A DNA stretch of 64,000 bases. It comes from Methanobrevibacter sp. V74. Lineage in GTDB: Archaea; Methanobacteriota; Methanobacteria; Methanobacteriales; Methanobacteriaceae. Positions 9,324 to 18,079 of this stretch are shown piece by piece. The stretch spans positions 310,001 to 374,000 of the forward strand of contig NZ_CAUJAN010000003.1 in assembly GCF_963082495.1 (NCBI RefSeq), read 5' to 3'. The translations under genes were made by a program, and so were the position numbers. Below the pieces are notes generated by a model that was not told where the DNA came from, made no database searches, and saw only the letters and a program-made list of their open reading frames with translations. Within the stretch, counting starts at the first letter, position 1. Each line of letters begins with the position of its first letter.

Positions 9324-10460
9324 ATGCGAAAAATAACATTTAAAATTTTAACAAAACTTCCAACAAAATACATTAGTAGTGGATTAATAATAATTATGGC
9401 CATTTTTATTTATGGTATCCTAGGTTCTTATTTTATAATGGACTTAAACCTTATTGATTCAATTTATTATGCGACCATTACAATGGCAACTGTTGGATAT
9501 GGGGATTATCTTCCTCAAACAGGAATCGAAAAATTATTTGCAACATCCCTAGCCCTTGCAGGAGTTGCTTTACTTGCATATGTATTTAATATGATGTTAA
9601 CAAATTTCCAGGAAAAAATGACCAAGTATTCAAAGGGAGCGAGAAAATTGAAAGCTATTGAAAATATGGAAGATTATTATATTATTTGTGGTTTAGGAAG
9701 AGTTGGGAAAGTGGTTTTTGATGAGTTAACCGATAGAAATCAGAATGTAATTGTTATTGAAAAAGACAAGGAAAAATGTGAAAACATTGAAGAAAAGAAA
9801 AACATTGTAATCCTAAATGGCGATGCCATAGAAAATGATTTAATTGCAAAGCTGGCAGGAACTAAATGTAGAAGCGTTATAGTCTGTACTGGAGATGATG
9901 TAACTAATTTATTTATAGTATTGACCATTAGAGAAACAAATCCTGATGCATGGATTGTATCAAGAGCCAGTAAACTTGAAAATATTAAAAGACTTAAAAA
10001 AGCTGGAGCAAATAAAATTGTATCCCCTGAAGTGATTGGAGGGGAAGGCCTTTATTATGAATCTGCAAGTCCTCATCTTTTAAGAGTGACTGTAAGACAT
10101 AACTCCGATGAAATTTATGAGGAATTTAAAATAATAACTAAACATGGATGTACATTAGAAAATATTGAGTATCACTTACCGGGAATTGAAACAACACTTA
10201 CCCGCCAAATTAAAACAATGAACATAGCAGATGGTCAGAGATTTGTAAATCGCCTAAGCATTCATGATGATCAAAAACAAGCATTAGATAACCTATACCG
10301 AAGTGCAAATAATATCCACTCCCATTTAATTTCAGGACCTAATAATACTACTTTTGATAAATTGCTTGAAGATTTAAGAAAACAAGAAGAGATTATTGGT
10401 GTTAATTTATCTAATGAAGAGATAGCTAAGCTAACTCAAAAAGAAATACTCAATAAATAA
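9324..10460 (+). CDS. MthK-like potassium channel with RCK/TrkA-N domain
   Basis: A 378-residue two-transmembrane channel subunit. The first helix is at about 18-38, the pore helix and K+ selectivity filter TVGYGD at 56-61, and the second helix at about 70-92. A Rossmann RCK domain begins YYIICGLGRVGK (118-129), and a C-terminal half extends to 378. In MthK the RCK domain binds Ca2+ and gates the pore; the binding residues cannot be assigned here. The gene is divergent from the AAA ATPase and near the TrkH/TrkA uptake genes. Confidence 0.9.
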   Translation: MRKITFKILTKLPTKYISSGLIIIMAIFIYGILGSYFIMDLNLIDSIYYATITMATVGYGDYLPQTGIEKLFATSLALAGVALLAYVFNMMLTNFQEKMTKYSKGARKLKAIENMEDYYIICGLGRVGKVVFDELTDRNQNVIVIEKDKEKCENIEEKKNIVILNGDAIENDLIAKLAGTKCRSVIVCTGDDVTNLFIVLTIRETNPDAWIVSRASKLENIKRLKKAGANKIVSPEVIGGEGLYYESASPHLLRVTVRHNSDEIYEEFKIITKHGCTLENIEYHLPGIETTLTRQIKTMNIADGQRFVNRLSIHDDQKQALDNLYRSANNIHSHLISGPNNTTFDKLLEDLRKQEEIIGVNLSNEEIAKLTQKEILNK

Positions 10461-10487
10461 AAAAAAATGAAGAGAATTAAATTCTCT
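10461..10487 (-). terminator. Terminator of ftr
   Basis: On the minus strand AGAGAAT-TTA-ATTCTCT is followed by TCATTTTTTTTATTT, a short stem with a T tract, just after the ftr stop codon. Confidence 0.6.
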
Positions 10488-11376
10488 AGAACAATTCGTG
10501 TAAATGCATAATAGCAGAACCTAATTTACCATCGAAGTTACCTGCTGAAATTTCAAGTACACCTTCAACAGCACAAGCAGCTTCAATTCCTGCTTTCATA
10601 GCTGCTTTTACAGATTCCTCATCAACACCATCGATAACTATTTCAAATACTCCGTTAGCATCTTCTCTAATGTCTGAATCAACTTTGTCTTTTAAAGTTA
10701 CACACATTTTTTCGTTAGTGGATGCATTTAAGAATTTTGAGTATTTGTTGGATCCTACTTTAGAACCAGAAGCGACCATACCTCCAGGAAATGGAGTAAT
10801 TACGCCTTCAACTTTAGAAATAGCTTCAACTGCTGCTTGAGCTGCGGCTACACCAATCATTTGTTCGGTCGCTAAGATAAAGAAGTTTCCTCCAGCCACA
10901 CCATTTTTGTATCCGAAGTCAGATTCTACTAAGAAGTCGCCGGACATGATTGGAATGGAGAACACTTTTCTTCCATCAATTTCTAATTCTTCTTCAAAAC
11001 CGTCCCCGAAGAATTTTAATTTTGCACCGGTGTTTAAAGTATCTCCAGATTCTAAACAGTTGAATGCTGCTGCGGTTGGAGCGGTTAAAATACACATTCC
11101 TATTCTTTCCATTAATTCATGATCTAGTGCTTTTTTACCACCTTGACAAATCATTATAACATAACCAGGTCTTCCATCGGGAGTGTTTTCTGCCGGTACA
11201 AAGCAGTCAATACCTGCTTCAGCAGGACATCCAATAACAGAAGTTCCGTAACCGGTAGCTTCAGTTGCTGCAATTTTTGCTAATTCTTCAGTTTCTGCAG
11301 TAACTAAAATTCTAGTTACTTTGATTCCAAAACCTTCTGCATAAGTATCTTTAATTTCTACGCCATTTATTTCCAT
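10486..11376 (-). CDS. ftr: Formylmethanofuran:tetrahydromethanopterin formyltransferase
   Basis: A 296-residue enzyme that moves the formyl group from formylmethanofuran to tetrahydromethanopterin, the second step of CO2 reduction to methane. The sequence is highly characteristic: [18 protein letters not shown] at the N-terminus, [27 protein letters not shown], and a conserved C-terminal half with [17 protein letters not shown]. It starts behind GGTGAAAAT-ATG. It is monocistronic, with its own terminator. Confidence 0.97.
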   Translation of the reverse strand: MEINGVEIKDTYAEGFGIKVTRILVTAETEELAKIAATEATGYGTSVIGCPAEAGIDCFVPAENTPDGRPGYVIMICQGGKKALDHELMERIGMCILTAPTAAAFNCLESGDTLNTGAKLKFFGDGFEEELEIDGRKVFSIPIMSGDFLVESDFGYKNGVAGGNFFILATEQMIGVAAAQAAVEAISKVEGVITPFPGGMVASGSKVGSNKYSKFLNASTNEKMCVTLKDKVDSDIREDANGVFEIVIDGVDEESVKAAMKAGIEAACAVEGVLEISAGNFDGKLGSAIMHLHELF

Positions 11377-11718
11377 ATTTTCACCAAATTTTTTTAAAAA
11401 ATTAAATATTTTGTGATAATAAAGTTTATGAATATATATAAAAATAAAGTTTTCTATTTAATAATCATCATGGAAAAACATTATATGATTAAAAAAGCAT
11501 TTAACACCAATGAACTCATTTAAATATGGAATTTTACTTAAAATGTAAATTACAATCCAAGAATAATGCCTCCAACTAAGAACAATAAAATATATTCCAT
11601 ATAAAAATTTTAGATGTTTCTGCGTATAAATAAAAACCTGATACTTCTAAATTACAGAAGTTGTAAAATCAGGCAATTAAACATGATCATAATCAAACAA
11701 TATTTAGACAATAATCGC
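11377..11718. other. Non-coding interval between ftr and the flippase-like gene
   Basis: 342 AT-rich bases. The ftr promoter must lie at the left side (11380-11450). The only structure I see is the interrupted stem at 11637-11673. No credible gene is visible. Confidence 0.5.
11637..11673. repeat. Bulged hairpin
   Basis: CCTGAT plus ACTTCT pairs with AGAAGT, then six unpaired bases, then ATCAGG. This gives a 12-bp stem with one asymmetric 6-base bulge. It lies 46 bp beyond the stop codon of the minus-strand membrane-protein gene and could mark its transcript end, although no long T run follows. Confidence 0.35.
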
Positions 11719-12783
11719 CTATTCCTCAGATGATTCGTCGCCATCGGATTCTTCGATTTCACCAGAAGATGATGAAAAGGATATCTTATTTAAAATAGCT
11801 GATCCATAATATGGCAATATTATCAAACCGATTATGGTGGTCATCCAGAATGAGATTAACCTTTCAATTACAGTTGCGGCTGCACTAACTGAAGATGGAA
11901 TTCCTGTTGCGGAGTAAAACAGAATCATGACCCCATCAATAGCCCCAACACCTCCAGGAAGCAACGGAATCATACCGACAAGTGAAGCTACAATAAATAC
12001 TTCACCAATAATGACAATATTAACATTTGCGCCAAATGCTAAAAATACCAGATAAACTCTTAAAATTTCAAAAATCCAAATTAAAAAAGATAATGGAATA
12101 GTGTACAACAAACCCCTTTTATTTGAAATCAATAATTTCATAGTGTCTTGGAAACCGGAAATAATTCCATGTATTTTTTCTTCAAATTCCTCTGAGTTCT
12201 TCTTGTAAAAACGTCTGACAAGACCAATAATCCATCCATCCACCCTTTTTCCAAAATTAGGATTAATGCACATGTAAATAATACCAATTAAAACTGCAAT
12301 AATCGCGATGACTGCAAGAACCATTACAACAAGCATCCATGTGTCAAAATTAAAGTATAATGTCATTGCAGAAATTGTAATGGCTGCAAGAACAACGAAT
12401 GGAAATGTATCTAATGCCCTATCAGCAACAACAGTTGCAAAAGCTTCTTCCATTAAACAATTTTTCTCCTTATACAATAGATAAGCTCTTACAGGCTCTC
12501 CACCTCCACGTCCTGAAGGAGTAATGTTATTGACCGCAAGACCTACCATTACCATTGGAAGCAGTTTTCTTATACTGACATACATATCAGCAAGATTGTT
12601 GAGTATCTGCCAACGCAAGGTGTATAAAAAATAAGTAACAACTTGAACACCAACTGCTAAAAGTATAATATATAGATTAGCTGTTTTCAATGCCATAATA
12701 ACCTTATCGATTCCTACAAACCATAACATTATGACTAAAATAAGAATACTGAATCCAAATAATAATATTGTTTTACGGTCCAT
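11719..12783 (-). CDS. Flippase-like membrane protein (UPF0104/LPG-synthase TM domain)
   Basis: A 354-residue integral membrane protein with about eight hydrophobic helices and an acidic tail (ESDGDESSEE). Family motifs include the N-terminal WQILNNLADMYVSIRKL segment, NNITPSGRGGGEPVRAYLLYK at about 90-110 and PLLPGGVGAIDGVMI near 272-286. It belongs to the lysylphosphatidylglycerol-synthetase transmembrane-domain group but lacks the synthetase domain. Some relatives move lipid-linked sugars. Substrate unknown; possibly lipid or glycan export. It is divergent from trkH. Confidence 0.82.
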   Translation of the reverse strand: MDRKTILLFGFSILILVIMLWFVGIDKVIMALKTANLYIILLAVGVQVVTYFLYTLRWQILNNLADMYVSIRKLLPMVMVGLAVNNITPSGRGGGEPVRAYLLYKEKNCLMEEAFATVVADRALDTFPFVVLAAITISAMTLYFNFDTWMLVVMVLAVIAIIAVLIGIIYMCINPNFGKRVDGWIIGLVRRFYKKNSEEFEEKIHGIISGFQDTMKLLISNKRGLLYTIPLSFLIWIFEILRVYLVFLAFGANVNIVIIGEVFIVASLVGMIPLLPGGVGAIDGVMILFYSATGIPSSVSAAATVIERLISFWMTTIIGLIILPYYGSAILNKISFSSSSGEIEESDGDESSEE

Positions 12784-12862
12784 GATAATACCAACTTAAT
12801 ATTTTAATATTGAACTTTTGATACTTATAAATTTATATAGAATTTTAATCAATATTTACACA

Positions 12863-14296
12863 ATGAGATATATTAACAAAACTGACTTATATATAGTTAT
12901 AAGAAATTCAGGTATGATAATGGTTGGAATTGGATTAATGTGTTTAGTTCCAATAATTGTAGACTTAATATATTTCGAATTTAATTTTTTAGGATTTATA
13001 ATCCCCAGTTTAATTTCAATAGGTTTAGGACTATTTTTTACAAAATACTTTGAAGAATACTCATCAAATAAAATGCGCCTAAAACATGGGATGATAATTT
13101 CAGCACTTGCATGGCTATGGGCCAGTGTAATCGGTGGAGCAATCATGCTACTTGTAAGTGATTTGAGCTTCATCAACGGAGTTTTTGAAAGCATGTCCGC
13201 TTTAACTGGAAGTGGAGTTACCATGTATCAAAATGTTGAAGTCCTGCCCCATAGTATCTTATTTTTTAGATCTATTGAACAATGGGTTGGAGGATTAGGA
13301 ATTATTGTTATGACTGTAGCAATCTTAACAAGACCTGGAACCGCATCATCAAAATTGTACCAATCCGAAGCTCGTGAAGAACGCCTGAAACCTAGTATTA
13401 AAGCTACTCTTATGCAAACTATTAAAATTTATTTAATTTATACAGTGCTGGGAATTTGCTTATATTTACTTGCGGGAATGCCTGTTTTTGATTCGATTTG
13501 CAATACATTTACAATTATTTCCACCGGAGGCATGAGTATTAAAAATGCGAATATGGGTTTTTACCACAATGATGTGATTTACTTAATTTCTATTGTTTTA
13601 ATGATTTTAGGAGCTACAAGCTTTTTAGTCCATTATAAAGTTATTAAAACAAGAGGAAAATCCTTGATTCAGGATTTGCAATTTAAAGTGATGATTTCTT
13701 TAATAGCTATTGTTGCCGTTATACTTTATTTTGTCTCAGATATTGTTCCAATAGACTTACTTTTTACAATAGTATCTGCTGCAACAACAACCGGAGCCAG
13801 CGTCAATAGTTTTGACGTGATGATAGGATGGCCACCATTCGTATTAATCTGTATAATGGCATTGATGTTAATTGGAGGATCAAGTGGTTCCACAGTTGGT
13901 GCAATTAAACTTTCAAGAGTCATTGTATTCTTTAAAGGGATTTATAAACATATTCGTGAAATTTTATCACCCGAAGGCAGGGTTGTTCCAATAAAAATTT
14001 CAAAAACAAAAGTAAATGAAAAAACGGTTAGTGACAGCGGAAACTTCATTACTCTTTATATGATTTTTATTCTGGTTAGCTGGGCATTATTCTGTTTATA
14101 TGGTCACGATCCATTTAATAGTTTATTTGACACTATTTCAATTCAAGGAAACAATGGTGTGATCCTTGGAGAGATAAATTTCTCTCTTGAAGACCCTTTA
14201 AAGCTCGCGTGCATATTTAACATGTGGAGTGGAAGATTGGAAATATATCCAGTATTAATTACACTAAGAGCATTTTTCGAAGTATTTAAAAGATAG
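12863..14296 (+). CDS. trkH: TrkH potassium uptake protein
   Basis: A 477-residue K+ translocating subunit with many membrane helices. The four pore loops of the TrkH/KtrB family are visible: ALTGSGVTMYQN, ISTGGMSI, ATTTGASVN and QGNNGVI. EQWVGGLGIIVM and GGSSGSTVGAIKLSR are also family signatures. The open frame reaches back to TTG 12818, but ATG 12863 (MRYINKTD) is preferred. A TATA-like TTTATATA at 12832-12839 would place transcription near that ATG, giving a leaderless or near-leaderless message. It pairs with trkA 56 bp downstream. Confidence 0.93.
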   Translation: MRYINKTDLYIVIRNSGMIMVGIGLMCLVPIIVDLIYFEFNFLGFIIPSLISIGLGLFFTKYFEEYSSNKMRLKHGMIISALAWLWASVIGGAIMLLVSDLSFINGVFESMSALTGSGVTMYQNVEVLPHSILFFRSIEQWVGGLGIIVMTVAILTRPGTASSKLYQSEAREERLKPSIKATLMQTIKIYLIYTVLGICLYLLAGMPVFDSICNTFTIISTGGMSIKNANMGFYHNDVIYLISIVLMILGATSFLVHYKVIKTRGKSLIQDLQFKVMISLIAIVAVILYFVSDIVPIDLLFTIVSAATTTGASVNSFDVMIGWPPFVLICIMALMLIGGSSGSTVGAIKLSRVIVFFKGIYKHIREILSPEGRVVPIKISKTKVNEKTVSDSGNFITLYMIFILVSWALFCLYGHDPFNSLFDTISIQGNNGVILGEINFSLEDPLKLACIFNMWSGRLEIYPVLITLRAFFEVFKR

Positions 14297-14352
14297 GTTT
14301 ATATTATCTTAAAATAAATATTGATTATTAATTATTTTGATGAGGTAATATA

Positions 14353-15003
14353 ATGTATGCTATTATAATGGGAGGAGGTCGTGTAGGACTTGGCCTTGCA
14401 AATTTACTAATTGATAATGGTGCAGACATCACATTAATTGAAAGTGATGAATCATTATGTAATGAAGTTGCATCAGAACTCGATGCATTAGTTATATGTG
14501 GAAATGGAACTAGTTCCAAATTGCTTGAAGAAACAAATATTGAAGATGCTGACTTCTTTATTGCAACAACTGGAAACGATGAAGCAAACTTACTTTCATG
14601 CATTCTAGTTAGAAAATATAATGTTGAAACAATTATCGCACGTGTAAGTAACCCCGAACACGAAGAAGCATTTAAAGAAGTTGGAATTGATAGAGTAATA
14701 AGTCCGGAAATGAGTGCTGCAAAAGACTTAGCACAATATGTTACTAATCCAAGAGTATCTACATTAACCACAATCGGTGAAGGTGATGCAGAAATTATTG
14801 AAATGACAATAACTAACGATAAAGTTATTGGAAAACGTTTTAAAGAAGTATCCCCTACAAAAGACTACATCATTATTGCTACATATCAAAACGGTGAACT
14901 TGTAATACCTCAACCAGACAATACAATAGCTCGCGGAGAAAAAGTTTCTATCCTTGTTAAAAGAGGAACCTTAAAAAAGGTTTCTAAAAAATTAGAGCAA
15001 TAA
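14353..15003 (+). CDS. trkA: TrkA potassium uptake regulatory subunit
   Basis: A 216-residue cytoplasmic NAD-binding regulator of TrkH. The Rossmann TrkA_N domain starts MYAIIMGGGRVGLGLANLL and contains CGNGTS and ATGNDEANLL. The TrkA_C domain occupies about 135-216. The spacing to trkH and the preceding GAGGTAATATA-ATG fit an operon. The 3' end overlaps the convergent metallo-hydrolase gene by 12 bp. Confidence 0.93.
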   Translation: MYAIIMGGGRVGLGLANLLIDNGADITLIESDESLCNEVASELDALVICGNGTSSKLLEETNIEDADFFIATTGNDEANLLSCILVRKYNVETIIARVSNPEHEEAFKEVGIDRVISPEMSAAKDLAQYVTNPRVSTLTTIGEGDAEIIEMTITNDKVIGKRFKEVSPTKDYIIIATYQNGELVIPQPDNTIARGEKVSILVKRGTLKKVSKKLEQ

Positions 15004-15600
15004 ATAAGACATTTTAATATGTTCTTTTCCATTTTTCTCAACAATTGGTCCATGACCTGGGTAGATGTTTTTAACATCTAATTCCAATAATCTTTCAATA
15101 CTGTTTTTCATATCAGAATAGCTTCCACCAATATCCATTCGACCAACACCCCCACCGGCAAATATAGTGTCTCCACTAATTAAGTTTTCGCCATCCCAAA
15201 GGCAAATTCCACCACTAGTATGTCCCGGTGTGTGAATAACTTCAAAATCTTCTATTTTATCGCCATCAACAAGCTCAATATCCACTCTAGAGTTATCCCC
15301 TTCAAAATCAAAAGCAGAAAGTGAAGTGCCTAATGAATCTTTATTTTTCATGGAAATTGCATCTAATTCATGAACCGCAATCTTTGCATTAGGAAATAAA
15401 TAGTTTCCACCAATGTGATCAAAATGACAGTGAGTGTTTACAATTAATTCGACATTTTCCGGTTTGATGCCATTTTCTTTGAGTTTTGAGAATAAATAAT
15501 CCTTGTTATGTCCAGCACCAGTATCAACAAGAATGCTATCATTAATTAAATAACAATTTGAATCATAATTAAATCCCATTATAAAAACAATATTTGACAT
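14992..15600 (-). CDS. Metallo-beta-lactamase-fold hydrolase (glyoxalase II-like)
   Basis: A 202-residue MBL-fold protein. The zinc ligands are visible: NTHCHFDHIGG (about 55-65), HTPGHTSGG (about 118-126), SGDTIFAGGGVGR with the bridging Asp, and GHGP near 183. The length and pattern resemble glyoxalase II-type hydrolases, but the substrate cannot be deduced. It is convergent with trkA. Confidence 0.88.
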   Translation of the reverse strand: MSNIVFIMGFNYDSNCYLINDSILVDTGAGHNKDYLFSKLKENGIKPENVELIVNTHCHFDHIGGNYLFPNAKIAVHELDAISMKNKDSLGTSLSAFDFEGDNSRVDIELVDGDKIEDFEVIHTPGHTSGGICLWDGENLISGDTIFAGGGVGRMDIGGSYSDMKNSIERLLELDVKNIYPGHGPIVEKNGKEHIKMSYLLL

Positions 15601-15657
15601 GAAAGATAGTATAATTTAAAAAGTAATTAAAAGTTTTGAAAAAACTTTGTATAAAAA

Positions 15658-15806
15658 TGGGGTCATAGGGATTTGAACCCCAATCCGGGGATGTCTCTTG
15701 CCTCAGTACTCCAATTGTTCATCACAACAGGTACTGTTCAGTTACGCGTATATTTTCTTCAAAGACAACTGGAGTCCCCGATGCTGCCAGGTTACACCAT
15801 AACCCC
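15658..15806 (-). tRNA. trnW: tRNA-Trp (CCA) with intron
   Basis: The acceptor stem GGGGTTA (from 15806) pairs with TGACCCC (15659-15665), with A73 at 15658. The anticodon CCA is at 15772-15770. The T arm GGGTTCAAATCCC is canonical. With a canonical intron between positions 37 and 38 (15693-15768, 76 nt) the mature tRNA is 73 nt. CCA-3' is not encoded. The exact splice positions are inferred from the canonical 37/38 site. Confidence 0.95.
15693..15768 (-). ncRNA. tRNA-Trp intron with box C/D guide for C34 methylation
   Basis: In RNA sense the intron contains a C-type box GTGATGA (15725-15719), a guide CAATTGGAGTA and a D box CTGA (15706-15703). The guide pairs with pre-tRNA ACTCCAGTTG, with one G-U pair. 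The fifth base upstream of the D box pairs with C34, the first anticodon base. A second CTGA (15741-15738) may be D'. This fits the known archaeal pre-tRNA-Trp intron that directs Cm34. I found no clear U39 guide. Confidence 0.8.
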
Positions 15807-15857
15807 ACATAACATACAGTAGTAAATCTGATTTTAATAATATATAAATATTTGCAA

Positions 15858-16268
15858 TTATTCAAATTTCATTTGCTTATCAATACCGGTTATTTCATCA
15901 ATTTCAAAACCTTTTTCAAGTGCATAATCCTTTTCAACACGATAGTTTCCGTTTCTAGTTCTAGGAGTATTTTCAGGTTCTAAAAATATCCATTTAGTGT
16001 ATTTAAACCTCACCCCAATATAAGGTTTGGCACCGAATATTTTTGAAAACTCACAAAGGGAAGTAATTTGTTCTTCTTCAATATAAATTCTTTCTTTAGT
16101 AGTTGTTTTAACTTCAATTGCTAAATAAATTTTACCATTTCCCGCTAAAACATCAGGTAAAGGTCTTTTAGTAGCACCTCCAGAAGCGGGAGCACGCATA
16201 GCAGCAAACTTCCTATTCCACAACTTATGTACCAAATCCCTTTCTTCAGCAGATCCTTTTTTTGCCAT
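15858..16268 (-). CDS. hjc: Holliday junction resolvase Hjc
   Basis: A 136-residue archaeal resolvase that cuts four-way DNA junctions. The start is set at [17 protein letters not shown] (ATG 16268). Catalytic motifs of the nuclease fold are visible: E at 7, PLPDVLAGN with the metal-binding Asp, and [14 protein letters not shown] with the E-x-K pair. Length is normal. It sits inside a tRNA cluster on the same strand. Confidence 0.93.
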   Translation of the reverse strand: MAKKGSAEERDLVHKLWNRKFAAMRAPASGGATKRPLPDVLAGNGKIYLAIEVKTTTKERIYIEEEQITSLCEFSKIFGAKPYIGVRFKYTKWIFLEPENTPRTRNGNYRVEKDYALEKGFEIDEITGIDKQMKFE

Positions 16269-16368
16269 AAATAACACTCGATTAAATAATTTGATTTTAA
16301 CATTATATAAATAAAATGAGAGAGCATTTGCTAAGTATTCTAAAATTTGAAAAAATAGTTTTTATAAA

Positions 16369-16444
16369 TGGGGCCGGAGCCGAGATTCGAACCCGAGTCC
16401 CAGGATCCACAGTCCTGGAGGATGACCACCTACCCTACCCCGGC
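16369..16444 (-). tRNA. trnH: tRNA-His (GTG)
   Basis: GCCGGGG pairs with CTCCGGC and the anticodon arm CAGGACTGTGGATCCTG carries GTG. Discriminator C73 is followed by CCA (16371-16369), so the 3' end is encoded, unlike the other tRNAs here. No G-1 is encoded at 16445. Confidence 0.96.
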
Positions 16445-16477
16445 ATTTATTAAATTAAATAAAAAAAATTGTTAAAG

Positions 16478-16560
16478 TGCGGGAGCAGGGATTTGAACCC
16501 TGGTAGACCTGCGTCAACAGGTCCTAAGCCTGTCCCCTTTGGCCTCTCGGGCACCCCCGC
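16478..16560 (-). tRNA. trnL: tRNA-Leu (TAG)
   Basis: A class II tRNA with a long variable arm. GCGGGGG pairs with CTCCCGC. The anticodon TAG lies in CAGGCTTAGGACCTG. A73 is at 16478 and CCA is not encoded. Confidence 0.96.
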
Positions 16561-16615
16561 TTTAAAAGAAAGGATACATAGAAACCATTAAAAATCTTAA
16601 CAAAATTTTTTAGAA

Positions 16616-16690
16616 TGCTCCGGCCGGGATTCGAACCCGAGTCTTCGGCTCGAAAGGCCGAAATGATTGGCCGGACTACACCACCGGAGC
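16616..16690 (-). tRNA. trnE: tRNA-Glu (TTC)
   Basis: GCTCCGG pairs with CCGGAGC. The anticodon TTC lies in TCGGCCTTTCGAGCCGA. A73 is at 16616. Confidence 0.96.
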
Positions 16691-16720
16691 ACATATAATA
16701 AATAAAGTTTTAAGATACCA

Positions 16721-16794
16721 TGGGCCCAATGGGGTTCGAACCCATGACCTTCCGGTTATGAGCCGGACGCTCTACCTGGCTAAGCTATGGGCCC
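16721..16794 (-). tRNA. tRNA with CAT anticodon (Ile2 or elongator Met)
   Basis: GGGCCCA pairs with TGGGCCC. The anticodon CAT lies in CCGGCTCATAACCGG and the T arm is GGGTTCGAACCCC. The body (GGGCCCATAGCTTAGCC) resembles archaeal tRNA-Ile2, whose C34 is changed to agmatidine to read AUA. Elongator Met cannot be excluded. It is not the initiator, which is at 49588-49662. Confidence 0.9.
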
Positions 16795-16799
16795 AAAAA

Positions 16800-16872
<73 letters not shown>

Positions 16873-17062
16873 ATGAAACACCCAACTAACTTAACCAAAT
16901 AAAACCCATGATTAAAAATCAAAGACTTTAAACAGTAATAATAATTATACATTACATAGTATATAAATGTTTTGATTTTTCTAAAACTTTTATGGAAAAA
17001 ATCGTCAACATACATAAATTAGTCATTGCAGTATATAAACTTTAAGGAGCATATATAATAAC

Positions 17063-18043
17063 ATGGATTTTAACATATTTGACCTAATTAAAAAAGCCAA
17101 TGAAATTACTTTAAAGAAACATGGCGATTTAATAACTCTGGAAAGAGCAGTATTCTTATCTTGGTGGTGTAATAAAGGAGATTGTACCTTTTGTTATATG
17201 TCCACACAAAAAGATAAAATAAAAGATCCAAAGAAAGCTAGAAGAAATATTAATAATATATATGCTGAAGCTGAAATGTGCAGACGCCTTGATTGGAATA
17301 TAGAATTCCTATCTGGAGGATACGAATCCTTTACAACTCAAGAAATTAAAGAAATCGCCACAAATATAAAGAATATCACTGGAGATGGAGTTTGGTTAAA
17401 TACTGGAATTACTGATGAATTAAATCAGTACAGTTCAGAAATTAAAGGTATAACCGGTGCAGTTGAGGTAGCTAATCCCAAAATACACAAGAAAGTTTGT
17501 CCCTCTAAAAAATTAGATGACATTAGTAATATGTTAGATATTGCAGGAGATTTAGGATTTAAAAAGGCAATTACAATAATTTTAGGTCTTGGAGAAACTC
17601 TTGATGATGTTTCATATATAATCGATTATATTAGAGATCATAAAATTGATAGAGTAATCTTTTATTCGCTTAATCCTCACAAAGACACCATTTATGCAAA
17701 TTCCTCACAACCCCCTTCACTTTATTATGCTCAAGTTGTAGCACAAGTAAGGTTAGCCTTCCCAGATATTGAAATAATCTGCGGAACATGGATTGATAAT
17801 CTAGCAAATATCGGAATATTGATTCTGAGTGGAGCAAATGGAATAACCAAATTCCCCTTGTTTAAAATGTTTGGAACAAAATATGGTAAAAGAGTTGAAG
17901 AAGAAGTTAAATGGGCTGGAAGACAATTAAAAGGAACATTCACTAATAAAACCCAATTGGGATCTAAAGAAAGTGAAGTTTCCCCTGAGTTGGATAAATT
18001 CATTAAACGATATGTTAAAGAATCTTTAAAAAATAAATATTAA
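17063..18043 (+). CDS. Radical SAM protein with CX4CX2C cluster motif (BioB/HmdB-like)
   Basis: A 326-residue radical S-adenosylmethionine enzyme. The Fe-S binding motif CNKGDCTFC has four residues between the first two Cys instead of the usual three. LSGGYES corresponds to the GGE-type SAM site. EVANPKIHKKVCPSKKLDD and LGLGETLDD resemble biotin-synthase and HmdB-like enzymes. The reaction is unknown. It begins a set of three closely spaced genes with gpsA and a nucleotidyltransferase. A TATA-like TATATAAA at about 17032-17039 lies 25-30 bp before the ATG. Confidence 0.8.
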   Translation: MDFNIFDLIKKANEITLKKHGDLITLERAVFLSWWCNKGDCTFCYMSTQKDKIKDPKKARRNINNIYAEAEMCRRLDWNIEFLSGGYESFTTQEIKEIATNIKNITGDGVWLNTGITDELNQYSSEIKGITGAVEVANPKIHKKVCPSKKLDDISNMLDIAGDLGFKKAITIILGLGETLDDVSYIIDYIRDHKIDRVIFYSLNPHKDTIYANSSQPPSLYYAQVVAQVRLAFPDIEIICGTWIDNLANIGILILSGANGITKFPLFKMFGTKYGKRVEEEVKWAGRQLKGTFTNKTQLGSKESEVSPELDKFIKRYVKESLKNKY

Positions 18044-18079
18044 TTACAACATTAAAATAATTAAAAATCAAGGTGTAAA

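Noticed and set aside
9664-9690. Internal Met start for a free RCK domain, as in MthK
   Set aside because: An ATG lies at the expected place (residue 115), but no Shine-Dalgarno precedes it at a useful distance.
11530-11610. 16-codon hydrophobic minus-strand frame (MEYILLFLVGGIILGL)
   Set aside because: No ribosome-binding site and very short; it could be a scrap of a transporter N-terminus but cannot be supported as a gene.
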